Origin: Chloroflexota bacterium
GTDB taxonomy: Bacteria > Chloroflexota > Limnocylindria > Limnocylindrales > CSP1-4
NCBI GenBank assembly: GCA_005880805.1
Contig: VBFZ01000155.1
Coordinates: 1 to 17,094, forward strand
Length of the DNA: 17,094 nucleotides
Reading direction: 5' to 3'
Below, piece after piece: positions 8,481-14,875 of the stretch (within the stretch, counting starts at the first letter, position 1; the number at the start of each line of letters is the position of its first letter). A program made the translations under genes and the position numbers. The notes under the pieces are model-generated. The model was not told the DNA's origin, ran no database searches, and was given only the letters and a program-made list of their open reading frames with translations.

Positions 8481-8772
8481 GCACCTGGGCTCATCAGGCT
8501 GCGGCCGTCAGTGGGCGCCGCATTCGTCGGAGGGTGGTTGAGCGCGCCCGGGACCGCCATCACCCCGAAGTACCGGAACGTTAAGCGGTTGGCCTGTTCG
8601 AACCCGACGCCCATCTCCTTGCGGGCCTCACCCCCCGGCGCCTCCGGGGATTGCTGCCGGAGCGCGGCTGCCGCGATGATCAACACTCCGCCGACTGGAC
8701 GGCCGCGACGAGCACCGCCGCGGACCCGAGGAGCTGGCGTTCCCGGGCAGGAAGATCATCGGGAGAACGCAT
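8441..8772 (-). pseudogene. Possible small membrane protein, frameshifted, upstream of the GGDEF-EAL gene
   Basis: From the ATG at 8772 the frame reads MRSPDDLPARERQLLGSAAV and stops after VQSAEC. One base shifted near 8686-8690, another frame continues VLIIAAAALRQQSPEAP, then MGVGFEQANRLTFRYFGVM, to a stop at 8441. Joining them by one extra G gives a plausible single hydrophobic helix (GSAAVLVAAVQSAGVLIIAAAAL), with G/C-rich third codon positions in both halves. The last 35 or so residues look non-coding and overlap the start of the GGDEF-EAL gene by 40 bp. No family is recognised, and there is no strong ribosome binding site. It accounts for most of the 331-bp stretch 8481-8811, which otherwise shows only a GC hairpin at 8633-8649. 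Confidence 0.35.
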
Positions 8773-8811
8773 GCCGGACACAATGGGGGTTCACTCGACC
8801 CGCCGCAGGAC

Positions 8812-10293
8812 GTGAACGATCGAGGAATCCGAGGTCCCGTGAGCCCAACCCCGGTGGCCAGCCCCTCGCGGCGTCGGGTCGCGCTGCTGGTGGCGGTCAT
8901 CGCGGCAGCCGCCGTGCTCGTCGCCCTGATCGTTGCCGATCCTCGCCGCGTTGGCGTCTACCCGGCGCATCCCGGACGATCGCCAACGCCGGGCGAGGCG
9001 TCCTGGGTCCGAGGGCCCTCGGCCCCTTTCGCGCTAACCGAGGTCGCCGCCGCGGCGCATCGGGACCGCGTGTGGGTCGCCGGTGGGCTCGATTCGGGCG
9101 GCAAGGCGAGCAGCCGCGTCTTGGCCTATGACCCGGGGTCGAGCCGCTGGAGCGATGGCCCCGAGCTTCCCGTTGGTGTTCACCACGCCGCGCTCGTGTC
9201 CGATGGGTCATCGCTCTGGCTCCTCGGCGGCTACGTGGGGACGACGTTCGACCGGCCGACCGCCACGGTCCTGAGGCTGCAGGAAGACGGCACCCGGTGG
9301 ATCGAGGCCGAGCCCCTGCCGGCCGCCCGCGCGGCCGGTGCCGCAGCCTGGGACGGCAGCCGGCTCGTGTATGGGGGCGGCGTCGGACCGAAAGGAGTCG
9401 CGGGAGACGTATTCGCGCGCGACGCGCCCGGCTGGCGTCGGATCGGCAGCCTCGGCGTCGCCCGCGAGCACCTCGCGGCTGCCGGCGACGGATCGGGGAC
9501 GGTGATGTTCCTGGGTGGCAGGCGCGGCGACCTCGGGAACCTCACCGAGGGAGATGTGGTTCGCAGCGACGAGGTCCGTCGCGTTGCGGCGGCCGTTCCG
9601 ACGGCCCGTGGCGGGGTGGCGGCTTTCTTTACGCCGTCGGTCGGCTTCTGCCTCGTCGGCGGGGAGGGTCCGGCCGGGACGTTCGGAGACGTTGAGTGCG
9701 CCAGGCCAGACGATGCGGCGCCCGCTCGCAGCCTGCCCGGGTTACGCGTTCCGAGGCACGGCGTCGGTGCCGCGGTCATCGATCGGGTGGCGTACGTGGT
9801 GCTCGGAGGGCCGTCGCCCGGCCTGTTCGTTGACCGCGAACACCCGCCAACTGCGGCGCACCCCGCCTGGAGCCTCCCTACCCCATGGAAGACGAGATCG
9901 ACCCGACCATTCCACCGAGCGGCCCCGGCTGCGTCGAATGCCTGGCGACCGATGGCTGGTGGTTCCACCTGCGCCGCTGTGCCCACTGCGGGCACATCGG
10001 GTGTTGCGACTCGTCGCCCTCGCAGCACGCCAGCCGGCACGCGGCCACGCTCCGCCACCCGGTCGTCCACAGCTACGAGCCCGGCGAGGACTGGTACTGG
10101 AACTACGTCACGGACCAGTTCCTCGAAGGACCGCAGCTGGCACCGCCGCATCACCATCCGCTCGACCAGCCGGTGCCTGGCCCCGCCGGGCGCGTGCCGC
10201 GGGACTGGCAGATGGAGCTGCACTAGGCTCGATGAGTCCCGGCGCCTAACGGAGTCAAAACGTTCGAAAGCCGGTTGCGGCACCCGCCGCTAA
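8812..10293 (+). CDS. Membrane-anchored kelch-repeat beta-propeller protein
   Basis: One N-terminal membrane helix near residues 23-43 (RVALLVAVIAAAAVLVALIV), then an outward-facing propeller. About six kelch-like blades are visible, e.g. WVAGGLDSGGKASSRVLAYD, LWLLGGYVGTTFDRPTATV, LVYGGGVGPKGVAGDVF, VMFLGGRRGDLGNL, FCLVGGEGPAGTFGDVE and AYVVLGGPSPGLF. Kelch propellers bind proteins or glycans; no ligand can be assigned. Propeller homology ends near 9850. The frame then stays open to 10293 through the zinc-finger gene in a Pro/Arg-rich stretch that does not look like protein, so the natural C-terminus may have been lost through an indel, or the real end lies further upstream. Start is GTG at 8812; GTG at 8839, preceded by GAGG, is an alternative that keeps the helix. 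Confidence 0.75.
   Translation: MNDRGIRGPVSPTPVASPSRRRVALLVAVIAAAAVLVALIVADPRRVGVYPAHPGRSPTPGEASWVRGPSAPFALTEVAAAAHRDRVWVAGGLDSGGKASSRVLAYDPGSSRWSDGPELPVGVHHAALVSDGSSLWLLGGYVGTTFDRPTATVLRLQEDGTRWIEAEPLPAARAAGAAAWDGSRLVYGGGVGPKGVAGDVFARDAPGWRRIGSLGVAREHLAAAGDGSGTVMFLGGRRGDLGNLTEGDVVRSDEVRRVAAAVPTARGGVAAFFTPSVGFCLVGGEGPAGTFGDVECARPDDAAPARSLPGLRVPRHGVGAAVIDRVAYVVLGGPSPGLFVDREHPPTAAHPAWSLPTPWKTRSTRPFHRAAPAASNAWRPMAGGSTCAAVPTAGTSGVATRRPRSTPAGTRPRSATRSSTATSPARTGTGTTSRTSSSKDRSWHRRITIRSTSRCLAPPGACRGTGRWSCTRLDESRRLTESKRSKAGCGTRR
9885..10226 (+). CDS. UBP-type zinc finger domain protein
   Basis: 113-residue soluble protein with the zf-UBP signature: GCVECLATDGWWFHLRRC, AHCGHIGCCDSSPSQHASRH, then HPVVHSYEPGEDWYWNY. 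The Cys pairs (CVEC, CAHC, CC) and following His residues fit zinc binding as in bacterial stand-alone zf-UBP proteins. In eukaryotes this fold binds the ubiquitin C-terminus; the bacterial role is unknown. A His/Pro-rich tail (PPHHHPLDQPVPGPAGRVP) follows. The ATG at 9885 is preceded by GGAG at 9869-9872. It lies wholly inside the open 3' part of the kelch frame, in another phase; conserved zinc ligands show this frame is the real one. Confidence 0.85.
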   Translation: MEDEIDPTIPPSGPGCVECLATDGWWFHLRRCAHCGHIGCCDSSPSQHASRHAATLRHPVVHSYEPGEDWYWNYVTDQFLEGPQLAPPHHHPLDQPVPGPAGRVPRDWQMELH

Positions 10294-10319
10294 CGCGAGC
10301 AGGGCACGCCGGGTGCCGC
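10277..10319 (+). other. Inverted repeat between the zinc-finger and VOC genes
   Basis: Perfect 10-bp arms, GCGGCACCCG at 10277-10286 and CGGGTGCCGC at 10310-10319, with a 23-base spacer. No T-run follows, so a classical terminator is doubtful. It ends about 10 bp before the VOC ribosome binding site and could be a transcript hairpin or a protein-binding site. Confidence 0.35.
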
Positions 10320-10341
10320 CGCCGAAGGCCAGGAGGAAGAA

Positions 10342-10836
10342 ATGCAGAAGATCGTTACGTCGCTGTGGTTCGACGACCAGGCCGAAAAGGCGGCCAACTA
10401 CTACGTTTCGATCTTCCCGAACTCCAGGATCCAGAACGTCACCCGCTACGGGTCGGCCGGCCCGCGGCCGGAAGGCATGGTCATGACCGTGGACTTCCGG
10501 CTCGCGGGACAGGAGTTCAACGCGATCAACGGCGGCCCCGAGTTCACGTTCACCGAAGCCACGTCGCTCCTCGTCAACTGCCAGACGCAGGAAGAGGTCG
10601 ACGACCTTTGGGACAAGCTGGGCAAAGGCGGCGAGCCCGGGCCGTGCGGTTGGCTGAAGGACCGGTACGGCCTGTCATGGCAGATCGTCCCCGTCGCGCT
10701 GAACGAGATGATCGCCGATCCCGATCCGGAGAAGTCGCAGCGCGTCATGGCCGCGATGCTCCAAATGGGAAAGCTCGACGAGGCGGCCCTTCGCGACGCG
10801 TACGAGGGTCGCGTTCCGGCACGCTCAGCCAGCTAG
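10342..10836 (+). CDS. PhnB-like VOC family protein
   Basis: 164-residue protein of the vicinal-oxygen-chelate (glyoxalase/bleomycin-resistance/dioxygenase) fold, PhnB-like (3-demethylubiquinone-9 3-methyltransferase domain) subgroup. Diagnostic segments are IVTSLWFDDQAEKAANYYVS, IFPNSRI, VMTVDFRLAGQEFNAINGGP and WLKDRYGLSWQIVP, with the C-terminal helix DPDPEKSQRVMAAMLQM. Length matches the family. The enzymatic reaction is unknown for most members. A strong AGGAGGAAGAA ribosome binding site precedes the ATG at 10342. Its TAG stop overlaps the convergent DUF1801 stop within one CTAG. Confidence 0.92.
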   Translation: MQKIVTSLWFDDQAEKAANYYVSIFPNSRIQNVTRYGSAGPRPEGMVMTVDFRLAGQEFNAINGGPEFTFTEATSLLVNCQTQEEVDDLWDKLGKGGEPGPCGWLKDRYGLSWQIVPVALNEMIADPDPEKSQRVMAAMLQMGKLDEAALRDAYEGRVPARSAS

Positions 10837-11195
10837 CGGTCGCCGGCCTCGAGGTCCTCGACGCGGGCCAGGACGAGGTCTCGGACGATCTCGTCTGGAA
10901 GCGGCGATTCGGGCGGGAAATGGAGGCTGCCCTTCGTTCGACCGTAGCCCTTGAGCTCGCTGGCGTGCGCCTTCAGGAACGTGTCTGTCAGGGGGTAGAT
11001 GCTGCAGTGCCGCTTCCAGCCCGCAAACGACACGAGGAACTGCCTGCCTCGCTTGAATGCCGGCATGCCGTAGCTGATGGTTTCGACCGCATCGGGGGCA
11101 GCGGAGGAGATCTGTTCACGCAGCCGCCGCAGGGCGTCGCGCTGATCCCCAGGGAGAGTAGCCAGGTACGCATCCACTCGCGGGTCGTGTGCCAC
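10833..11195 (-). CDS. DUF1801 (YdhG-like) family protein
   Basis: About 120 residues from the preferred GTG at 11195 (AHDPRVDAYLATLPGDQR); an ATG at 11243 would add 16 residues. Family features are LREQISSAAPDAVETISYGM, PAFKRGRQFLVSFAGWKRHC, SIYPLTDTFLKAHASELKGY and the terminal KGSLHFPPESPLPDEIVRDL. DUF1801 includes the Bacillus frataxin-like iron chaperone Fra/YdhG, but most members are uncharacterised, so no function is assigned. It is convergent with the VOC gene and divergent from the RTX gene across about 125 bp that must hold both promoters; no consensus element stood out there. Confidence 0.85.
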   Translation of the reverse strand: MAHDPRVDAYLATLPGDQRDALRRLREQISSAAPDAVETISYGMPAFKRGRQFLVSFAGWKRHCSIYPLTDTFLKAHASELKGYGRTKGSLHFPPESPLPDEIVRDLVLARVEDLEAGDR

Positions 11196-11320
11196 CGTCT
11201 CGCATGATAGCGGCCCTCGGCGTTCCTTCGGCAGCGGCGCCATAGCCGAAATGGGCGCTTGCAGTCGGTGGGACCATTGTGGTGCGGGGAGTGTGGGGAT
11301 TCCGGGGTAGGAGGCGGGCC

Positions 11321-12022
11321 ATGCGCACCCTTGTTGTAGCGCTGTCGGGCGCCCTGTTGTCGCTTGGGGTATCGGTCCCCGTGGTGTTTGCCCAGGAGAC
11401 CCCCGTCTGCGGCCCGCCTGGTCAGGAAGTGCCCGCGACGATCGTGGGCGCGGGCACGATCGTTGGCACTCCTGGGGACGACGTGATCGTCGGGAGTAGC
11501 GGCGACGACGTGATCCTCGGGCTGGGCGGCAACGACGTCATCTGTGGCGAGGGAGGCAACGATCGCCTGATCGGCGGCCCCGGCAACGACGTCCTCATCG
11601 GGGACGAGCTGACGTCGGCGCCATTCCTGCCCTCCAACGGCCACAACGACGACTGGCTGATCGGTGGTTCGGGTGACGATGTTCTCGCCGGGCTCGGCGG
11701 CAACGACGACCTCATCGGCGGTCTCGGCAATGACCAGCTGCTGGGCATGGGCGGTGACGATCAGATCATGGGCGGCGAGGGCAGCGATACAGCCTTCGCT
11801 GGACCAGGCGTTGACTGGGTATCAGGAGGTCCCGGCGACGACACTCTCTGGGGGAACTACGGCAGCGACACGGTCCTCGGCGGCCCCGGCGACGACTTCA
11901 TCGACGGCGACAACCCCTTCCCGACGGGTCCGATCCCGCCGGAGCTGATCGGTGGCAACGACGACAACTGCATCGGAGGCCCTGGCACGGACACAATCGG
12001 GCACTGCGAGACGGTTTCCTAG
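11321..12022 (+). CDS. Secreted RTX-type calcium-binding repeat protein
   Basis: 233 residues. A signal peptide (MRTLVVALSGALLSLGVSVP, cleavage after VFA) precedes repeated glycine/aspartate nonapeptides of the G-G-x-G-x-D-x-hydrophobic type: GTPGDDVIVG, GLGGNDVICG, GGPGNDVLIG, GGSGDDVLAG, GLGNDQLLG and GGPGDDFIDG. About ten to twelve repeats form a calcium-filled parallel beta-roll. Four cysteines (VCGPP, VICGE, NCIGG, GHCET) could form disulfides, which is uncommon in RTX proteins of Gram-negatives and fits extracellular folding. There is no enzymatic domain. AGGAGG at 11309-11314 sits 6 bases before the ATG, the strongest start signal here. It probably binds calcium at the cell surface (inference). 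Confidence 0.92.
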   Translation: MRTLVVALSGALLSLGVSVPVVFAQETPVCGPPGQEVPATIVGAGTIVGTPGDDVIVGSSGDDVILGLGGNDVICGEGGNDRLIGGPGNDVLIGDELTSAPFLPSNGHNDDWLIGGSGDDVLAGLGGNDDLIGGLGNDQLLGMGGDDQIMGGEGSDTAFAGPGVDWVSGGPGDDTLWGNYGSDTVLGGPGDDFIDGDNPFPTGPIPPELIGGNDDNCIGGPGTDTIGHCETVS

Positions 12023-12050
12023 AGAGCTTCTGCTTCCAACGCGACAGCGC

Positions 12051-12072
12051 TGAGGGTCGCCGGCGGCCCTCA
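12051..12072. terminator. GC-rich hairpin, possible bidirectional terminator
   Basis: TGAGGGTCG at 12051-12059 pairs with CGGCCCTCA at 12064-12072 (one G-T wobble) around a CCGG loop, 29 bp after the RTX stop. It lacks a T-run. It also overlaps the stop of the DinB remnant on the other strand. Confidence 0.4.
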
Positions 12073-12248
12073 GCCGCGACTCTTGGCGGCGTCTCGACGG
12101 AGCAGGATCCCGAGGTAGGACTTCCACGGGCCGACCGCCTGATGGCGACTGGCCGCCAGCGCTGAATAGACCTGCGCCAGGTGGTCCAGGTCGTGGACGG
12201 CCCGGGTCGCGTGCGGCTCGCCCAGCGTGACATCGCCCAGCTCGGGAA
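12070..12248 (-). pseudogene. C-terminal remnant of a DinB-family protein
   Basis: The minus-strand frame reads PELGDVTLGE, then AVHDLDHLAQVYSALAASRH, then VGPWKSYLGILLRRD. This is the C-terminal helix of DinB-like (DinB_2) four-helix-bundle proteins, with the conserved HDLDH metal-ligand segment and the GPWK-Y end motif. The N-terminal 100 or so residues with the other metal-binding histidine are absent; homology stops abruptly near 12248, in the upstream region of the molybdate operon. The frame stays open to 12306 but upstream residues are not DinB-like. It is a truncated relic, possibly marking a rearrangement breakpoint. Confidence 0.65.
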
Positions 12249-12273
12249 CCCTCACGCCTCTGCCGGTCACTCC

Positions 12274-12280
12274 TATACAT
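12274..12280 (+). promoter_or_regulatory. Weak -10-like element before the molybdate operon
   Basis: TATACAT is one of the few AT-rich spots here, 37 bp before the regulator's ATG. No convincing -35 hexamer lies 16-18 bp upstream. Confidence 0.25.
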
Positions 12281-12310
12281 GATGGCTCCCTGATGAGAGA
12301 ATGCATCGGT

Positions 12311-12736
12311 ATGAGCGACGGCTTGGAAGGCTCTCAGGGACGGCTCAGGGTCGGTCAGGCGGCCGAGATGCTCGGAGTGTCAGTCGAAACCGTTCGGCGC
12401 TGGGAATCCGAGGGCCGGCTCCCCATGGCACGGTCCGAGGGTGGCCAACGGCTGGTGGCGATCGACGACGTCACACGGCTGCTCACCGAGCGACGGCGAG
12501 CGGCGGCGGATCGGCCGATCGTTGCGCAATCCGCTCGCAACCGCTTCGCGGGAGTGGTGACCCGGGTCGAGCGCGACGGGGTCGCGGCGGTCGTGGAGGT
12601 GATTTCCGGCCCTCACAGGCTCGTCAGCCTCATGACAGCGGAAGCCGTGGACGAGCTCGGCCTCGAGGTCGGCAGAGAGGCCGTCTGCGTCGTCAAGTCG
12701 ACCAACGTCATCGTGGAGGTTCCCTCGCGTTCATGA
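12311..12736 (+). CDS. MerR-type HTH regulator with a C-terminal TOBE (molybdate-binding) domain
   Basis: 141 residues. The N-terminal half (about 12-62) is an excisionase/MerR-like helix-turn-helix: LRVGQAAEMLGVSVETVRRW, then ESEGRLPMARSEGGQRLV. The C-terminal half (about 73-140) is a Mop/TOBE domain: SARNRFAGVVTRVERDGVAA, LVSLMTAEAVDELGLEVGRE and VVKSTNVIVEVP, which binds molybdate or tungstate in ModE and ModC. It is a compact ModE-like sensor and probably controls the modAB genes it precedes; its stop overlaps the modA ATG (ATGA). Start ATG at 12311 (MSDGLEGSQG) is preferred, with GAGAGA about 10 bp upstream; an in-frame ATG at 12293 adds six residues. Confidence 0.9.
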   Translation: MSDGLEGSQGRLRVGQAAEMLGVSVETVRRWESEGRLPMARSEGGQRLVAIDDVTRLLTERRRAAADRPIVAQSARNRFAGVVTRVERDGVAAVVEVISGPHRLVSLMTAEAVDELGLEVGREAVCVVKSTNVIVEVPSRS

Positions 12737-13539
12737 GCGCCCGTCATGCCGGACTGGTCATGCTGATCGTCGCCATCGCCGCCTGTTCGGGATGCGGGAA
12801 TTCGTCGGCGAGCGCGAACACGGGTGCGAGCGGGAGCCTGACCGTTTACGCCGCCGCGTCGCTCAAGGCGGCGGTCGCGAAGGCCGTAGACGAATATGCG
12901 GCCGAGCACGCGGGAGCCACGCTCACCCTTTCTACGGACTCGTCGTCCGCGCTGGAGACGAAGATCGAGCAGGGCGCTCCCGCGGACGTCTTCCTGTCAG
13001 CCGACCTGACCAACCCGCGCAAGCTCGTCGACCTCGGCCTGGCAGCTGGCGATGTCGTGAACTTCGCCGACAATTCGCTGGCCGTCATCGTGCCCAGGGG
13101 CAACCCGGCGGGCATCAGGAGTCCCGCCGACCTCGCGAAGAGCGGGATCAAGGTAATCGCGGCAGGCGAGGCCGTCCCGATCACGATGTACGCGAGCGAG
13201 CTGGCTGTGAACCTCGCATCGAGGCCGGGCTATCCCGCGGATTTCGCGCGGCGTTACTCGCAAAACATCGTGTCGAAGGAGGACAACGTCGCCGCGGTCG
13301 TCTCGAAGATCGAGCTGGGCGAAGGCGACGCCGCGATCGTGTACGCGAGCGATGCCAAGGCTTCGGCGAAGGTCTTGACCCTGGACGTTCCACCGTACGC
13401 GAACGTCGATGTGACATACGGCGGGGTCGTGCTCAAGTCATCGACGAATAGGGACGCCGCGAAAACGTTCCTGACCTGGCTCGCAGGCTCGGAGGGACAG
13501 GCGGTCCTCGCCTCGTTCGGCTTCAGACCGCCCTCCTGA
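12733..13539 (+). CDS. modA: Molybdate ABC transporter substrate-binding lipoprotein
   Basis: 268 residues. Lipoprotein signal: hydrophobic GLVMLIVAIAAC with lipobox IAAC (Cys 18), then a Ser/Gly linker. The mature protein has ModA hallmarks: SLTVYAAASLKAAVAKAVDE, STDSSSALETKIEQGAPADV, FLSADLTNPRKLVDLGL, NSLAVIVPRGNPAG, SKEDNVAAVVSKIELGEGDA, AIVYASDAKA and VTYGGVVLKSSTNRDAAKTF. The Ser residues after AAAS and STDSSS are typical oxyanion contacts. Being a lipoprotein suits a cell with one main membrane. The ATG overlaps the regulator's stop, and modB begins 7 bp after its own stop, so the three genes form an operon. Confidence 0.95.
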   Translation: MSARHAGLVMLIVAIAACSGCGNSSASANTGASGSLTVYAAASLKAAVAKAVDEYAAEHAGATLTLSTDSSSALETKIEQGAPADVFLSADLTNPRKLVDLGLAAGDVVNFADNSLAVIVPRGNPAGIRSPADLAKSGIKVIAAGEAVPITMYASELAVNLASRPGYPADFARRYSQNIVSKEDNVAAVVSKIELGEGDAAIVYASDAKASAKVLTLDVPPYANVDVTYGGVVLKSSTNRDAAKTFLTWLAGSEGQAVLASFGFRPPS

Positions 13540-13546
13540 GCCGCGA

Positions 13547-14389
13547 ATGACTGCGCCCGCGCTCGCTGCCCCACCCCGATCCGCCCGATCCGGGCTCGGC
13601 TGGCCGCTCCAGGCTCTGGCGGCGCTGGCCGGCATCGCCCTCGGCCTGCCGATCGTCGTGCTCGTGGCGCATGCGATCGCGGCCGGTGCGCTCGTCGAGG
13701 TCGCCGGGTTCTCGGTCGTCGTGGACGCGCTCGCCTTGAGCCTGCTCACGACGTCGATCAGCCTCGTCTTGAGCGTCGTGATCGGGCTCCCGCTGGCGCT
13801 CGTCCTCGCGAGGCGTCGCTTTCGCGGCTCCACCCTCCTCGAAGCCGTGATCGACCTCCCGATCGTGCTGCCGCCCGCCGTCGCCGGCCTGGCTCTGCTC
13901 CTGCTGCTCGGCCGCAATGGGCTCCTCGGCGAGCCCCTCCAGGCGCTGGGGATCACGATCCCCTTCACCACGCTGGCAGTCGTCCTGGCGCAAACGTTCG
14001 TGTCGGCGCCGTTCTTCATCCGCTCCGCGCGGGCCGGCTTCGCCTCGGTCGACCACGACCTCGAGGACGCTGCGCGCGTCGATGGCGCGAACGAGCGCCG
14101 GCTGTTCGCGGCCGTCACCGTCCCTCTCGCGAGCACAGCTCTGGCCGCCGGCCTGGTCATGAGCTGGGCCCGGTCGCTCGGCGAGTTCGGCGCGACGATC
14201 ATGTTCGCGGGCAACATCCAGGGCCGGACGCAGACCCTCCCGCTGGTCGTCTACGGCGAGTTCCAGGGCGGCAATCTCGACGCCTCGATCGCGGCCGCAT
14301 CGATCCTGGTCCTGGCAGCCTTCGGCGTTCTCGTGGCGGTTCGCGTCCTGCACTGGGGACGCGCGCTCGACGTGCGAGGCCTCGGATGA
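13547..14389 (+). CDS. modB: Molybdate ABC transporter permease
   Basis: 280 residues, about six membrane helices: 22-43 (LQALAALAGIALGLPIVVLV), 61-90, 103-120 (LPIVLPPAVAGLALLLLLG), 140-158, 193-213 and 250-268. The cytoplasmic EAA loop that contacts the ATPase is DAARVDGANERRLFAAVTVP, followed by LVMSWARSLGEFGATIMFAG, characteristic of ModB. The N-terminus is slightly longer than in Proteobacterial ModB. No modC ATPase gene follows; the next gene is DUF1810. The transporter must borrow an ATPase encoded elsewhere or is incomplete. Confidence 0.93.
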   Translation: MTAPALAAPPRSARSGLGWPLQALAALAGIALGLPIVVLVAHAIAAGALVEVAGFSVVVDALALSLLTTSISLVLSVVIGLPLALVLARRRFRGSTLLEAVIDLPIVLPPAVAGLALLLLLGRNGLLGEPLQALGITIPFTTLAVVLAQTFVSAPFFIRSARAGFASVDHDLEDAARVDGANERRLFAAVTVPLASTALAAGLVMSWARSLGEFGATIMFAGNIQGRTQTLPLVVYGEFQGGNLDASIAAASILVLAAFGVLVAVRVLHWGRALDVRGLG

Positions 14390-14427
14390 CGTCGGCCTCA
14401 GGTGGCGCGTAGGGTCGAGGTCCCATC

Positions 14428-14865
14428 GTGACACCGGAGTACGACCTCGAGCGCTTCGTCTCTGCACAGGAAGGCATGTACGACGACGTCCTCGAGGAGC
14501 TGCGCCGGGGCCGCAAGAGCGGTCACTGGATCTGGTTCATCTTTCCCCAGATCGCGGGGCTGGGGCAGAGCGCAATGTCGCAGCGGTACGCGCTCAGGTC
14601 GCTCGAAGAGGCGCGCGCCTATCTCGCCCACCCGGTCCTCGGTGCCCGGCTGCGCGAGTGCGCCGAGCTCGTTTTGGAGGCGGGCGAACGGGCGGGTGGG
14701 TCGGCCGAGGAGATCTTCGGGTCGCTCGACGCGAAGAAGGTTCGATCGTCGATGACGCTGTTCAGGCTGGCCGCACCGGACGAGCCGGTGTTCGGCCGAC
14801 TACTCGACCGCTTCTACGGCGGTGCGATGGACGAGGCGACGCTGGGGATCCTGGGCATCAGATAG
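14428..14865 (+). CDS. DUF1810 family protein
   Basis: 145-residue soluble protein starting at GTG 14428 with GAGG 8 bp upstream. Family pattern: YDLERFVSAQEGMYDDVLEE, SGHWIWFIFPQIAGLGQSAM, SQRYALRSLEEARAYLAHPV, LGARLRECAELVLE, FGSLDAKKVRSSMTLFRLAA and a final ALGILGIR-like end (TLGILGIR). The HWIWFIFPQ block is nearly invariant in this family. Biochemical function is unknown. It is convergent with the SMP-30 gene 10 bp away. The 38-bp gap from modB makes co-transcription possible, but nothing suggests a role in molybdate transport. Confidence 0.9.
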   Translation: MTPEYDLERFVSAQEGMYDDVLEELRRGRKSGHWIWFIFPQIAGLGQSAMSQRYALRSLEEARAYLAHPVLGARLRECAELVLEAGERAGGSAEEIFGSLDAKKVRSSMTLFRLAAPDEPVFGRLLDRFYGGAMDEATLGILGIR

Positions 14866-14875
14866 CCGGCAGCGT

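Noticed and set aside
8590..8610. tRNA T-loop-like GTTCGAAC
   Set aside because: The flanking bases do not form a T-stem, and no anticodon or acceptor arms could be built on either strand.
7302..9131. 609-codon plus-strand open frame opposite GGDEF/PAS
   Set aside because: Low-complexity Arg/Gln/Glu-rich translation; the GGDEF and PAS motifs on the minus strand explain the region.
11400..12010. Repetitive stretch as a possible DNA repeat array
   Set aside because: The repeats are protein-level RTX nonapeptides in frame, with varied DNA; not a CRISPR or satellite.
13523..14467. 314-codon minus-strand frame opposite modB
   Set aside because: Arg/Asp/Glu-rich shadow; modB has clear membrane helices and the EAA loop.
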